A stretch of 64,000 nt of DNA from an uncultured Butyrivibrio sp. (GCF_947169445.1 NZ_CAMVPU010000012.1:27508-91507), one strand, 5' to 3'; shown: positions 24,840 to 34,652, counted from the stretch's first letter. Notes: a model not told the origin generated them from the letters alone. Made by a program: numbers and translations.

Positions 24840-27464
24840 ATGAGAAGAATAATCAATAAAAAAACAGCAATAGGATTAGTGATCCTATTGTTTATACTTA
24901 TAGTTTTGCTTAGTGTCTGGCCCTTTAGAGTCTGGACTACAGTCAAGGGGTATACAGCGGGCGGAGAAATGATCGAGTATTCCGAAAGTGTCGGTGCCTA
25001 CGATCATTTACTTCAGAAGTTTGTTGTTCAGTATGAGAGACTTAGCAGTATTTCAGTTTATGTTCAGGAGATGAAGCGGGGAAGATATATCACGGCTTCT
25101 CTTTTGGATGAGAATGCTTCAGAGATTTACAGGGTATTTGTTGATACCGGGGATAAGGATATTCCCGGATTTGTTGAGATACCTATGGAGATTAATCTGG
25201 AGGTGGGAAAAGAGTACTACCTTTCTATTTATCCCTCCAGAGCAGAGTTTGTAGTGGGACTAGAGGATGTTCCTGATGATCCTGGGTATGTGGGCAGCAT
25301 TTATCGTAACTGGGAAGAAATACCGGCTCGTCACCTTGCGGCTGTATATAATTACAGATTACCAATGGATAAGAGCGACTCGCTTATTATTATCTTACTT
25401 GGAATCGTTGCTGCAATTATCTCCTTGTCAGTTCTTGATCTGTATTACAAAAAAAGACCTGAAAAGAACACTCTTTATACCCTGGAGCAGGCAATGCGAT
25501 ATGTGGCAAATCCTGTGGCAGCTCTCTTTTTTGGCTCACTTATGATAATGGTGTTTCCGCTAAAGGTATTTGACTTAAGGGCAGCAGATATCATCTTTTA
25601 CGAGATAGGTCTTTTGATCTGTGCAGGAATAGCCTTTTATGGAATCAATCATAAAGTTGTAAGTTATAATTTCGGCATCTCCTTCTGGCAGGACGTTGAT
25701 GACAAAGATAAGGTTGTTAGTGTATTTATGATGGGCGCAGTGGCGCTGGCGCTTTGGTATGCCTGCGGATACATGAATGATCTTTACGATATTTATCACA
25801 CTCTTTCTGAGAGAAAAATGGTGATCTGCCTGCTGGCGCTTATTATACTTACTTTCTCCTTCAGACAGGTTGTGAATCTGCGCAATTTAGTATGGATTGT
25901 GGCGTCCGTTATTTGGGGAATAGGATATTATCGTACAAATTGCCTGGATATCACAGAAAAAGAAGCTGATCTTAAAAATGCAGCATTAAAGCTCTTTGTG
26001 GCAGTTGTTATCCTTGGAGGTCTGGTTCTTATCAATTTGGTAAGTGAGATAGCAGTCAGAATCAGAAACAGAGTTCTTGGAAAACATGATGTGGAACCTG
26101 GAAAGCTCACACTTACTAAGTTTGGAATTGCACTTGCTGTATTTTGTGTGTTCCTTATTGTGTTCAGGAATACCAGACTTTGGGGAATTTATATGGTGCT
26201 TACTTATCTGGCACTATATCTTAGATTGTATTTTTGGAAGGGCAGTAAGAACTGGTACAGGATTCTGGCCGGTGGACTTATGCTCAATTTTGCCATATCA
26301 CTGGCATTTTCATTGATGTACAGATATTTTGTCGGCTTTGTAAGCGGAAGATTTGCTTTTATCTTCCATACGGTTACTGTGACTGCGGAATATCTTACAT
26401 TTATGGTTGCTGCGGTGGCAGTAATGCTCATTATCAAGATTAAGGCATTTCCGGGTGATATAAAGGTAGTTGAATTATTCAAATCAGCCTGGAAGGAAAT
26501 AATCCTTTTTGGATTTATCATGTCCTATGCAATATTTACAGTGTCAAGAACAGCTTATGCTGCTATTGCAGTATGCGTTCTTACAGTTATGATCGTGACT
26601 ACGATTGGTAACCTGCGTCAGTTTTTCAGAATCATGCTGACTATGCTGGTGGCAGTTGTGTTGTGCTTCCCTGCTGCATTTACCATGCAGAGGATAGTGC
26701 CTGTGATTGTGGCAGATCCTGTGTTTTATGACATTGATGACGCGGATCCTCTTGTTCGCGGCGGAGCAACCTGGAACAGTCCTAATTTCATGTGCGTTGA
26801 GAGATTTGCAGGGCTCTTTTCCTCTAAGATTCTGGGAATTGATCCGGGGGATTATAATTATCCAACCGATGTGAATAATTATAATGCTGATAAAACGCCT
26901 GTTTATGACGAGTACGGCAATATGCTTGATGGCTCTGAGGATGGATATGGCCTTATAGAATTTAATGGAATGGAAATAGTTCCTTCTGAGAATGCACTGG
27001 TTTCAGTGGGGGTAACGAGGGCACAGGCGCTGCTTTTGGCTGACACCATGAATGACTATGTGGACCTTAATAATAAGCTTGATGTAATCTCAAATGGCCG
27101 AATTACCATTTTTAAGTCTTACATAAAAGAGCTTAATTTAACTGGTCATGACAAGATGGGAGCAGAGCTTCCCGGCGGAGAGATTGCTGTTCATGCGCAT
27201 AACACCTACATTCAGGTGTCATATGATAACGGTATTGTTACCGGAGTTCTTTTTACAGTAATGCTAATAAGTGCTCTGATTTCGGGTATAATACTATATA
27301 AGAAAAATGAGAAAAAGGATCCTTTGACACTGATTATTTTTGCTACTACAATCGGCTTTGCCGTTGCAGGAATTTCGGAGTGGGTTTTCCATTTCTGCAA
27401 TCCTATGACGGTTGCGCTGATGCTTTCATTTGCAGGTCTTGTGTTTAAGGAAAAGAACGTATGA
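24840..27464 (+). CDS. O-antigen ligase/polymerase-like membrane protein (Wzy_C type) with outer N-terminal domain
   Basis: An 874-residue protein. One helix (about 10-28) anchors an extracytoplasmic beta-rich domain (about 30-170). At least 12 helices follow, then a large outer loop (about 620-775). The end of that loop holds HAHNTYIQVSYDNGIVTG (785 onward), the classic motif of WaaL/Wzy_C proteins, whose histidine is needed for glycan transfer. It therefore either polymerises repeat units or ligates a finished glycan to an acceptor. The N-terminal sandwich domain is unusual for the family. It overlaps the next gene by four bases. A second, simpler polymerase candidate is at 57059. Confidence 0.75.
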   Translation: MRRIINKKTAIGLVILLFILIVLLSVWPFRVWTTVKGYTAGGEMIEYSESVGAYDHLLQKFVVQYERLSSISVYVQEMKRGRYITASLLDENASEIYRVFVDTGDKDIPGFVEIPMEINLEVGKEYYLSIYPSRAEFVVGLEDVPDDPGYVGSIYRNWEEIPARHLAAVYNYRLPMDKSDSLIIILLGIVAAIISLSVLDLYYKKRPEKNTLYTLEQAMRYVANPVAALFFGSLMIMVFPLKVFDLRAADIIFYEIGLLICAGIAFYGINHKVVSYNFGISFWQDVDDKDKVVSVFMMGAVALALWYACGYMNDLYDIYHTLSERKMVICLLALIILTFSFRQVVNLRNLVWIVASVIWGIGYYRTNCLDITEKEADLKNAALKLFVAVVILGGLVLINLVSEIAVRIRNRVLGKHDVEPGKLTLTKFGIALAVFCVFLIVFRNTRLWGIYMVLTYLALYLRLYFWKGSKNWYRILAGGLMLNFAISLAFSLMYRYFVGFVSGRFAFIFHTVTVTAEYLTFMVAAVAVMLIIKIKAFPGDIKVVELFKSAWKEIILFGFIMSYAIFTVSRTAYAAIAVCVLTVMIVTTIGNLRQFFRIMLTMLVAVVLCFPAAFTMQRIVPVIVADPVFYDIDDADPLVRGGATWNSPNFMCVERFAGLFSSKILGIDPGDYNYPTDVNNYNADKTPVYDEYGNMLDGSEDGYGLIEFNGMEIVPSENALVSVGVTRAQALLLADTMNDYVDLNNKLDVISNGRITIFKSYIKELNLTGHDKMGAELPGGEIAVHAHNTYIQVSYDNGIVTGVLFTVMLISALISGIILYKKNEKKDPLTLIIFATTIGFAVAGISEWVFHFCNPMTVALMLSFAGLVFKEKNV

Positions 27465-29407
27465 GTAAGGATAAGAAAGAGCCATTTAACTTTGCAAAAC
27501 TTTATAGAAGAATCGGGCTCATAATATATGACGTGATCAGCGTTATCGTTGCCAGTTACGTCGCTATTTTGATACGACATGATTTTGATGTTGATACTAT
27601 CCCAGAGCATTTCCTGGTTCCGCTTAACAGCTTTTTGCCTATAGGAATAGTTGCCACTATCATTATCTTTTATATTTTTAAGATGTATGACAGCTTATGG
27701 GCCTATGCCGGGGAAAAAGAGCTCCAGAACCTGGTAATGTCCTGCGTTATATCAGGTGTGATCAGTGCTATCGGGCTTCAGTTTTTTAGAATGCCGGGAG
27801 AGAGGCCTGTTCCTCAGAGTTACTATTTCCTGTATACATTTTTGCTTATATCGCTGATCTTCGTCAGCAGATTTTCCTACAGGTTCCTTCGAAGTCTCAA
27901 GCATAAATCTGCTAATAAGAACAACAGTAAGGCTGTGATGATAATAGGTGCCGGCGAGGCGGCCAATGCTATTATCAAGGAAATCATTATCAGCAATTAT
28001 TCCACAATGTCTATCAAATGTCTTATTGATGATGATGCCAACAAATGGGGCAAGTACATTCAGGGAATAAGAGTAATAGGCGGCAGGGATAAAATTGTTG
28101 AGTGCGCGGACCTATACGATATCGATGAGATTATCGTGGCAATTCCTTCGCTTTCCAGATCAGAGCTGAAAAAGCTCCTTGAGATATGTAAGAATACCAA
28201 CTGTAAACTCCGTGCGCTGCCTGGAATTTACCAGCTGGTAAATGGAGAAGTCAATGTATCAAGACTTCGTGATGTTGAAGTAGAAGACTTGCTTGGAAGA
28301 GATCCGGTTGCTGTCGATATCGACTCTATTGCCGGATATGTGAGTGGCAAGACCGTTCTGGTAACAGGTGGCGGCGGCTCTATCGGTTCCGAGCTTTGCA
28401 GACAGATTGCAAGCCATAAGCCAAGAAGACTTATCATCGTAGATATTTATGAGAATAACGCCTATGAGATCCAGCAGGAGCTTATCAGAAAGTACCCTGA
28501 GCTTGATCTTATTGTGCTGATTGCATCAGTTCGTAACACCCTCAGGATCAATACTATTTTTGAGGAATACAGGCCGGATATCGTATACCATGCAGCAGCT
28601 CATAAGCATGTACCGCTTATGGAGGACAGCCCGGGAGAAGCAATTAAGAACAATGTCTTCGGAACCTGGAAGACTGCTATGGCAGCAGCTATGAATGGCA
28701 CCAAGAAGTTTGTTATGATCTCCACAGATAAAGCTGTTAATCCTACTAATGTAATGGGAGCCAGCAAAAGAATCTGTGAGATGATAGTTCAGACCTTCAA
28801 CAAGCACTATGACACAGAATTTGTTGCAGTCAGATTTGGAAACGTGCTTGGATCAAACGGTTCGGTTATTCCGCTGTTTAAAAAGCAGATTCAGGCAGGT
28901 GGTCCGGTAACAGTAACTGACCCTAATATCATCAGATATTTCATGACTATTTCCGAAGCAGTGTCACTGGTTTTGCAGGCAGGAGCCTACGCTAAGGGCG
29001 GCGAGATATTCGTCCTTGATATGGGAGAGCCTGTCAGGATCCTTGACCTTGCCGAGAACCTTATCAAGCTTTCAGGCTACAAGGTGGGAGAGGATATAAA
29101 GATTGAATTTACAGGCCTTCGTCCGGGTGAGAAGCTCTATGAAGAGATGCTCATGGATGAAGAAGGACTTCAGGATACTTCTAACAAGATGATCCATATC
29201 GGAAAGCCTATAGAGCTTGATGAAATGAAGTTCTTTAGCCAGCTTGAGAGACTTAAGACTGCTTCAAAAGAGGAATCACCAATGGTCAAGAGCATTGTCC
29301 AGGAGATCGTTACAACATACCATCCTGCAGACAATGAATCAGATCATTCAGATGAACATAAGGAAGCCCTTAAAAGAGTTGCCGAAAAGATAAACGAAGA
29401 AGTATAA
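27461..29407 (+). CDS. Membrane UDP-sugar 4,6-dehydratase (PglF/CapD/FlaA1-like long form)
   Basis: A 648-residue protein: four membrane helices (about 15-130), a CoA-binding-like Rossmann domain with MIIGAGEAANAIIKE, then the catalytic SDR domain with TGGGGSIGSELCRQ (about 302-312), AAHKHVPLMED and STDKAVNPTNVMGASKR. These are hallmarks of retaining dehydratases that turn UDP-GlcNAc into UDP-2-acetamido-4-keto-2,4,6-trideoxyglucose. It overlaps the polymerase gene by four bases and precedes an aminotransferase and a phosphoglycosyltransferase, the pglF-pglE-pglC order. It is not the soluble inverting PseB type. Confidence 0.9.
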   Translation: MSKDKKEPFNFAKLYRRIGLIIYDVISVIVASYVAILIRHDFDVDTIPEHFLVPLNSFLPIGIVATIIIFYIFKMYDSLWAYAGEKELQNLVMSCVISGVISAIGLQFFRMPGERPVPQSYYFLYTFLLISLIFVSRFSYRFLRSLKHKSANKNNSKAVMIIGAGEAANAIIKEIIISNYSTMSIKCLIDDDANKWGKYIQGIRVIGGRDKIVECADLYDIDEIIVAIPSLSRSELKKLLEICKNTNCKLRALPGIYQLVNGEVNVSRLRDVEVEDLLGRDPVAVDIDSIAGYVSGKTVLVTGGGGSIGSELCRQIASHKPRRLIIVDIYENNAYEIQQELIRKYPELDLIVLIASVRNTLRINTIFEEYRPDIVYHAAAHKHVPLMEDSPGEAIKNNVFGTWKTAMAAAMNGTKKFVMISTDKAVNPTNVMGASKRICEMIVQTFNKHYDTEFVAVRFGNVLGSNGSVIPLFKKQIQAGGPVTVTDPNIIRYFMTISEAVSLVLQAGAYAKGGEIFVLDMGEPVRILDLAENLIKLSGYKVGEDIKIEFTGLRPGEKLYEEMLMDEEGLQDTSNKMIHIGKPIELDEMKFFSQLERLKTASKEESPMVKSIVQEIVTTYHPADNESDHSDEHKEALKRVAEKINEEV

Positions 29408-29473
29408 AGCTATAAAAGCGCAGTATGTGAGATATAAATGAGAAATAAGCCTGCGCTGAGGATGGGAATTATT

Positions 29474-30745
29474 ATGGAAATAAAACCTTTTGAAAAGAAA
29501 TTATATATTTCCTCACCTACTATGCATGGTGAAGAACTTAAGTTTATGCAGGAGGCCTATGACACTAACTGGATGTCAACAGTGGGCGCCAATATCAATG
29601 AGGTTGAAAAATCTGTCTGCGAAAAGATAGGGTGTAAGGATGCGGTTGCTCTTTCTTCCGGAACTGCTGCGCTTCACCTCGCTATTAAACTGGCAGGTGA
29701 AAGACTCTATGGTCAGGCTAAAGTAGGGCACGGAACTCTTGAGGGGAAAAAGGTTTTTTGCTCAGATATGACCTTTGATGCTACTGTTAATCCGGTAGCT
29801 TATGAAGGTGGTGAGGCTGTTTTCATCGATACTGAGGCTGATACCTGGAACATGGATCCAAGGGCACTGGAAAAGGCTTTTGAAATCTATCCTGAGGTTA
29901 AGCTTGTTGTAATTGCACATTTATACGGAACTCCCGGTAAAATTGATGAGATAAGGGCTATCTGTGACAAGCATGGAGCACTTATCGTTGAGGATGCGGC
30001 TGAGAGCTTTGGAGCATCCTACAAGGGAAAGCAAACAGGAATATTTGGTGACTATGGCGTAATTTCTTTTAACGGAAATAAGATTATTACCGGTTCTACA
30101 GGTGGAATGTTCCTTACAAAAGTTTTAGAGGATGCTCACAAGGTCCGCAAGTGGTCCACACAGTCAAGAGAAGATGCTTCCTGGTATCAGCATGAGGAGC
30201 TTGGATACAACTACCGAATGAGTAATGTGATAGCTGGCGTAATCAGGGGCCAGATGCTTCATCTTGATGAGCATATTGCTCAGAAAAAAGCTATCTACAT
30301 GCGTTATAAAGAAGGCTTAAAGGACCTTCCTGTAACGGTTAATCCATATAATGAGGCTGACAGCGAGCCAAATTTCTGGCTATCCTGCCTGCTTATAAAT
30401 GAAGATGCGATGTGCAGTCAGGTTCGTGGCGAGAAGGATGTGCTTTATGTCACTGAGCCCGGAAAGAGCTGTCCTACGCAGATTCTTGAGGCTATTGCAG
30501 CAATTAATGCTGAGGGAAGACCAATATGGAAACCTATGCATATGCAGCCTATTTACAGAATGAATCCTTTTATTACTGTAAATGGAAATGGTAGGGCTAG
30601 AAGTAATGCATACATCGATGAAGGAGCTACTTTTGATGTGGGCTCAGATATTTTTGCAAGGGGCCTTTGCCTTCCAAGTGATAACAAGATGACACCAGAG
30701 CAGCAGGATGTGATCATCGAGGTAATCAGACAGTGTTTTGAATGA
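29474..30745 (+). CDS. UDP-4-keto-sugar aminotransferase (PglE-like, DegT/DnrJ/EryC1)
   Basis: A 423-residue PLP enzyme. Landmarks: LYISSPTMHGEELKFMQEAY, ALSSGTAALHLAI, DMTFDATVNPV, VIAHLYGTPGKIDEI, EDAAESFGASYKG and FNGNKIITGSTGGM with the PLP lysine at K203. The FNGNKIIT form is typical of PglE-like enzymes that make UDP-bacillosamine-type amines from the dehydratase product. It is longer than WecE because of an insert around 315-345. ATG 29474 is preferred over the in-frame ATG at 29438 because MEIKPFEKKLYISSP is the usual family start. It sits between the dehydratase and PglC-like genes. Confidence 0.88.
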   Translation: MEIKPFEKKLYISSPTMHGEELKFMQEAYDTNWMSTVGANINEVEKSVCEKIGCKDAVALSSGTAALHLAIKLAGERLYGQAKVGHGTLEGKKVFCSDMTFDATVNPVAYEGGEAVFIDTEADTWNMDPRALEKAFEIYPEVKLVVIAHLYGTPGKIDEIRAICDKHGALIVEDAAESFGASYKGKQTGIFGDYGVISFNGNKIITGSTGGMFLTKVLEDAHKVRKWSTQSREDASWYQHEELGYNYRMSNVIAGVIRGQMLHLDEHIAQKKAIYMRYKEGLKDLPVTVNPYNEADSEPNFWLSCLLINEDAMCSQVRGEKDVLYVTEPGKSCPTQILEAIAAINAEGRPIWKPMHMQPIYRMNPFITVNGNGRARSNAYIDEGATFDVGSDIFARGLCLPSDNKMTPEQQDVIIEVIRQCFE

Positions 30746-30791
30746 AATCTGAGCTGATAACTGAAGAGTAATAAAAATCAAAGGATATTTT

Positions 30792-31400
30792 ATGTACAAG
30801 CAATTTGTTAAAAGACTTTTGGATATTGTACTTTCACTAATTATACTGATTCTTTTTTCATGGCTGTATTTGATTCTTGCGATACTGGTCAGAACCAAAC
30901 TTGGGAGCCCTGTAATATTCAAGCAGCCAAGACCGGGTAAGGATGAGAAGGTCTTTAATATGTATAAGTTCAGGACCATGACTGATGGGAGAGACGAGAA
31001 TGGAAATCCTTTACCTGATGAAGTTAGATTAACAGCCTTCGGTAAGAAGCTAAGGGCTACAAGTCTTGATGAGCTTCCTGAGTTTATCAATATCCTCAAG
31101 GGTGACATGTCTTTTATCGGACCGCGACCTCTTTTGGTTAAATATCTTCCGTATTACAATGATAGGGAGAGACTTCGTCACAGTGTCAGACCCGGACTTA
31201 CAGGTTACGCTCAGGTTCACGGCAGAAATGCCATTTCCTGGGAAAAGAAATTCGAGTACGACGTTTATTATGTGGAGCACCTGAGTTTTCTCATGGATTT
31301 AAAAGTGATCTTTGATACCGTAAAAACTGTATTGTCCCATGAAGGAGTTGCTCTTAATGCGCTTCCGGATTTTGATGATTACAGGAAAAGCCAGCAGTAA
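30792..31400 (+). CDS. pglC: Initiating phosphoglycosyltransferase (PglC-like, monotopic)
   Basis: A 202-residue small PGT that transfers a sugar-1-phosphate from UDP-sugar to undecaprenyl phosphate and so starts glycan assembly. It has an N-terminal reentrant helix (about 10-32, VLSLIILILFSWLYLIL), KQPRPGKDEK, MYKFRTMTD, and the catalytic dyad D93-E94 in TSLDELPE. These are followed by GDMSFIGPRPLL and RPGLTGYAQVHGRN. The size is that of PglC, not the long WbaP/CpsE form. With PglF- and PglE-like genes directly upstream, a bacillosamine-type first sugar is likely. It is the only initiating enzyme seen in the window. Confidence 0.92.
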   Translation: MYKQFVKRLLDIVLSLIILILFSWLYLILAILVRTKLGSPVIFKQPRPGKDEKVFNMYKFRTMTDGRDENGNPLPDEVRLTAFGKKLRATSLDELPEFINILKGDMSFIGPRPLLVKYLPYYNDRERLRHSVRPGLTGYAQVHGRNAISWEKKFEYDVYYVEHLSFLMDLKVIFDTVKTVLSHEGVALNALPDFDDYRKSQQ

Positions 31401-31450
31401 CTAATTAGACAGATGTTTTTATGAGGAAATAGGATTTATATAAAGATCGC

Positions 31451-32401
31451 ATGGCTAATATGACTCCAACCTATAAACTAAATAGCAGTAAGTACAGCTC
31501 TTTATATGTCAAAAGAGAGGACATGATTCCCTATTCCTTTGGTGGCAACAAGGCAAGGAAATCACAGCTCTTTTTCGAAGAGATTGATAATGGTGATTAT
31601 GACTATGTGGTGACCTATGGCAGCAGCCATTCCAATCACTGCAGGGTTGTGGCTAACATGGCGGCCGAGAGGGGGCTTAAATGTGTTATCATCGGTCCGT
31701 CAGAGGTTTCAGACAGCACCTACAACAGCATTATGATGGAGGTGTTTGGAGCTGAAATTATTGTGGTTCCGGTGGAAGAGGTTAGCAGGACAATTGATAA
31801 TAAGCTTGATGAGCTTCGCCAAAGTGGGCACAGACCTTATTTTATAATGGGCGGAGGACATGGCAACATTGGTACTAAGGCTTATGTCAGATGTTATGAA
31901 GAAATAAAGCAGTTTGAAATAGATAATGATCTGGAATTTGATTATATTTTCTTTGCATCGGGAACCGGTACGACACAGGCGGGCCTTGTATGCGGACAGC
32001 TCTTGTATGGCGATGACAGGAAGATTATCGGAATCAGCATTGCCAGGAAGAATCCCAGAGGCCGGGACGTGGTGATAGACAGCATTAGGGAATTTCTTGA
32101 AGCAGAGCCAAACGTGGAGCTTGGAAAAGATATCACGGAAGATGAGATTTCAGAGAAGACAATCTTTTTGGATGACTATACCGGAGATGGATATGGCGCT
32201 GACAATGTAGAGATTGAAGATACTATACAAAAAGCTCTGATTATGTATGGAATGCCACTTGATAGTACATATACAGGCAAAGCGTTCCTTGGAATGGAGA
32301 AGTATATTCGGGAAAATCATATTGAAGATAAGAATATACTTTTTATACATACAGGCGGAACACCACTATTTTTTGATGATTTAAACAAAATGCGGAGATG
32401 A
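31451..32401 (+). CDS. PLP-dependent ACC deaminase / D-cysteine desulfhydrase-like enzyme
   Basis: A 316-residue fold-type II PLP enzyme. The Schiff-base lysine is K34 in SFGGNKARKSQ; GSSHSNHCRVVANMA and the phosphate loop ASGTGTTQAG (about 174-183) follow, and HTGGTPLFFDD closes the protein. Family members deaminate 1-aminocyclopropane-1-carboxylate or break D-cysteine and similar D-amino acids. Such an enzyme is not a standard part of bacillosamine synthesis. It lies between a PglC-like gene and an ATP-grasp gene, so it may supply or process the acid or amino acid that the ATP-grasp enzyme attaches to the sugar amine. That role is inference. Confidence 0.85.
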   Translation: MANMTPTYKLNSSKYSSLYVKREDMIPYSFGGNKARKSQLFFEEIDNGDYDYVVTYGSSHSNHCRVVANMAAERGLKCVIIGPSEVSDSTYNSIMMEVFGAEIIVVPVEEVSRTIDNKLDELRQSGHRPYFIMGGGHGNIGTKAYVRCYEEIKQFEIDNDLEFDYIFFASGTGTTQAGLVCGQLLYGDDRKIIGISIARKNPRGRDVVIDSIREFLEAEPNVELGKDITEDEISEKTIFLDDYTGDGYGADNVEIEDTIQKALIMYGMPLDSTYTGKAFLGMEKYIRENHIEDKNILFIHTGGTPLFFDDLNKMRR

Positions 32402-32404
32402 GTT

Positions 32405-33394
32405 ATGAGTACAAACATTCTTATTTTGAGCTCAGGAACCAGAAACAAAGTAGTACAGGCTTTTAAGAAAGAGCTGGCGCATAATGGTAAGGTATATGCT
32501 ACAGACTGCTCTAATATCGGGCCTGCCATTTATGATGCTGACAGGGCTGTTATTGTGCCACCTATTAAGGATCCTTTTTATATTGATGAGATATTGGGAT
32601 TGTGTAAAAGAGAGGACATCAAGGGCGTACTTAGTCTTATTGACCCTGAACTTTCTCTTTTGGCAGAGAATGCAGACAGATTTACAGAAGCCGGAGTTAC
32701 GCCGATAGTATCATCATATGAACTGTGTGAGGTGAGTCTTGATAAGTACAGGATGTATGAGATGCTGGTGAAGCTTGGTATTCCTACAGCCAAGTGTTAT
32801 CTTTCAATCGAGGATTTTGAGTCGGCGAGGGCTGATGGTGAGGTTGATTTTCCTGTATTTGTTAAGCCAAGACGCGGAAGTGCCTCTATCAACATTAATG
32901 CTGTTGAGTCAAAAGAGATGCTGGTTGCTCTTTTCCATGACTATGATGATCTTATCATCCAGGAATATATGAAGGGACAGGAGTATGGCGCAGACGTTTA
33001 TATCGATCTGATTTCAGGAAAGTGTACTTCTATTTTCCTTAAGGAAAAGCTCAAGATGCGTGCAGGTGAAACTGATAAATCTGTTTCAGTTAAGGATGAA
33101 AGACTGTTTGAGCAGCTTGTTTCATTTGTAGAGACTGTTGGATACAGAGGAATGATTGATATAGACCTGTTCTATGACAACGCAACTGATACCTGGTACC
33201 TGTCAGAGGTTAATCCTAGGTTTGGCGGCGGCTATCCTCATGCTTATGCTTGTGGTGTAAATTTCCCAAGGCAGATAATCAATAATCTAAAGGGGATTGA
33301 GAACCCTGTAAATATCGGAGATTATCAGGAAGGCGTATACATGATGAAATACAACGAGATATACATCCGCCCGGAAGAGGATCTGGCGAAATAA
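32405..33394 (+). CDS. ATP-grasp ligase (CarB-like)
   Basis: A 329-residue ATP-grasp protein. A pre-ATP-grasp Rossmann domain opens with TNILILSSGTRNKVVQAF, the nucleotide-binding region has FPVFVKPRRGSASIN (about 149-163) and IQEYMKGQEYGADVY, and the Mg-binding end is SEVNPRFGGGYPHAY (about 285-299). The enzyme should join a carboxylate to an amine or thiol through an acyl phosphate. In Neisseria an ATP-grasp domain fused to a PglC-like protein (PglB2) attaches glycerate to the 4-amine of the same sugar. Here a free-standing ligase lies two genes after pglC, so a similar acylation of the 4-amino sugar is a good hypothesis. Confidence 0.85.
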   Translation: MSTNILILSSGTRNKVVQAFKKELAHNGKVYATDCSNIGPAIYDADRAVIVPPIKDPFYIDEILGLCKREDIKGVLSLIDPELSLLAENADRFTEAGVTPIVSSYELCEVSLDKYRMYEMLVKLGIPTAKCYLSIEDFESARADGEVDFPVFVKPRRGSASININAVESKEMLVALFHDYDDLIIQEYMKGQEYGADVYIDLISGKCTSIFLKEKLKMRAGETDKSVSVKDERLFEQLVSFVETVGYRGMIDIDLFYDNATDTWYLSEVNPRFGGGYPHAYACGVNFPRQIINNLKGIENPVNIGDYQEGVYMMKYNEIYIRPEEDLAK

Positions 33395-33400
33395 AAAACT

Positions 33401-33429
33401 GGTATTTAAGCTCTTTTGCTAAGAATACC
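33401..33429. repeat. Small hairpin between ATP-grasp and PglA-like genes
   Basis: GGTATT (33401-33406) and AATACC (33424-33429) are perfect complements around a 17-base loop that itself holds AGC...GCT. No T-run follows, so it is not a convincing terminator. Confidence 0.3.
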
Positions 33430-33452
33430 TGTGTGAAACAAGGTGGTTTAAT

Positions 33453-34550
33453 ATGCCAAAAGCATTGATACTGGCGAATTCTTCGACAGGTCTTTATGAT
33501 TTTAGAAATGAACTTGTACAAAAGCTATTACAAGCAGGATATGAAGTGACGGTAAGCCTTCCGGATGACCTTAGAACAAAGGAGTTTTCGGAGGAAGGAT
33601 GCAAGGTAATTCATACGGATATCAATAGGAGAGGAGTCAATCCTGTTCAGGATATGGCTCTTTTCAATGCCTATAAGAAGATGATCCGTGAAGAAAAGCC
33701 ATCCTTTGTGGTTACCTACACTATTAAGCCTAATATCTACGGCGGTTTTGCCTGCAGAGTTCTTAGAGTCCCCCATTTTGCCACGATCACGGGACTGGGG
33801 TCAACCTTTGAACGAGGCGGAATAATGCTAAAGCTTATAATAGCAATGTATAAAATAGCATTGAAAAAATGCAGATGCCTCTTTTTTCAAAATGATGTCA
33901 ACAGGAAGATTTTTGAAAATCACGGAATAAGAGCCAGGAAGCATGTTACAGTAAGCGGCTCCGGAGTCAATCTGGATAAACATCCCTGTGAGTCTTATCC
34001 GGGACATGCGGATGATATTACAAGATTTCTGTATATTGGCCGTTTTATGAAGGAAAAAGGCACTGCGGAGTACCTCTATGCAGCCAGAAAACTTCATGAA
34101 AAATATGGTGACAAAGTATCATTTACCGCAATCGGATACTGTGATGATGATTTTGAGCAGCTGATAAAAAATGCAGAAAAGGAAGGCATACTTAAGACTC
34201 TTCCTTATCAGAAGGATATTCATCCATACATAAGAGAAGCAGATGCAATCGTTCACCCTTCTTATCATGAAGGAATGTCCAATGTCCTTATGGAAACAGC
34301 AGCGTCGGGGCGTCCGGTAATTGCTTCGGATATCAGTGGCTGCAGGGAAATCGTCAACAAAGACGTATCCGGCTTCTTGTTTGAAGCAAGAAATCAGGAG
34401 GCGCTGTATGAGGCGCTGGACAGATTTATGAAGGTTTCTCCCGACAAGCGAAAAGAGATGGGACTTGCCGGACGAAAATGGGTAGAAGACCACTTCGACA
34501 GAATGAAGGTAGTGGACGATTATATCAAAGAATTGACATTAGTAGTATAA
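33453..34550 (+). CDS. pglA: Glycosyltransferase family 4, PglA-like
   Basis: A 365-residue GT-B enzyme. The N-terminal domain has ILANSSTGLYDFRNEL, VVTYTIKPNIYGG and ATITGLGSTFERGG, and the C-terminal domain YIGRFMKEKGTAEYLYAA and HPSYHEGMSNVLMETAASG with the E-x7-E pair. This combination is typical of PglA, which adds GalNAc or a similar sugar to undecaprenyl-PP-bacillosamine as the second step. The position right after the pglC/ATP-grasp block fits. AAGGTGG precedes ATG 33453. The sugar identity is inferred from family. Confidence 0.82.
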   Translation: MPKALILANSSTGLYDFRNELVQKLLQAGYEVTVSLPDDLRTKEFSEEGCKVIHTDINRRGVNPVQDMALFNAYKKMIREEKPSFVVTYTIKPNIYGGFACRVLRVPHFATITGLGSTFERGGIMLKLIIAMYKIALKKCRCLFFQNDVNRKIFENHGIRARKHVTVSGSGVNLDKHPCESYPGHADDITRFLYIGRFMKEKGTAEYLYAARKLHEKYGDKVSFTAIGYCDDDFEQLIKNAEKEGILKTLPYQKDIHPYIREADAIVHPSYHEGMSNVLMETAASGRPVIASDISGCREIVNKDVSGFLFEARNQEALYEALDRFMKVSPDKRKEMGLAGRKWVEDHFDRMKVVDDYIKELTLVV

Positions 34551-34652
34551 TGTTGAATGGTACAGAGTCAAGTATTCGCCATTAACGAATCTTGCCTCGA
34601 TTAGAGTAAGTCAAAGAAAATCTGAAGCATTTAAATAGATGGAGGAATAATT

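Noticed and set aside
27461..29407. Assigning the dehydratase as PseB to complete the pseudaminic acid route
   Set aside because: It is the long membrane-anchored PglF/CapD type with retaining-enzyme motifs and is followed by PglE- and PglC-like genes; PseB is a short soluble protein.
31451..32401. Calling the PLP enzyme a housekeeping D-cysteine desulfhydrase unrelated to the locus
   Set aside because: Possible by sequence, but its tight placement between the PglC-like and ATP-grasp genes makes a pathway role more likely; kept as an alternative only.
34533..34551. TTGACA and TATAAT close together before the dehydrogenase gene
   Set aside because: Only seven bases separate them, too short for one promoter, and no other good partner box was found for either at normal spacing.
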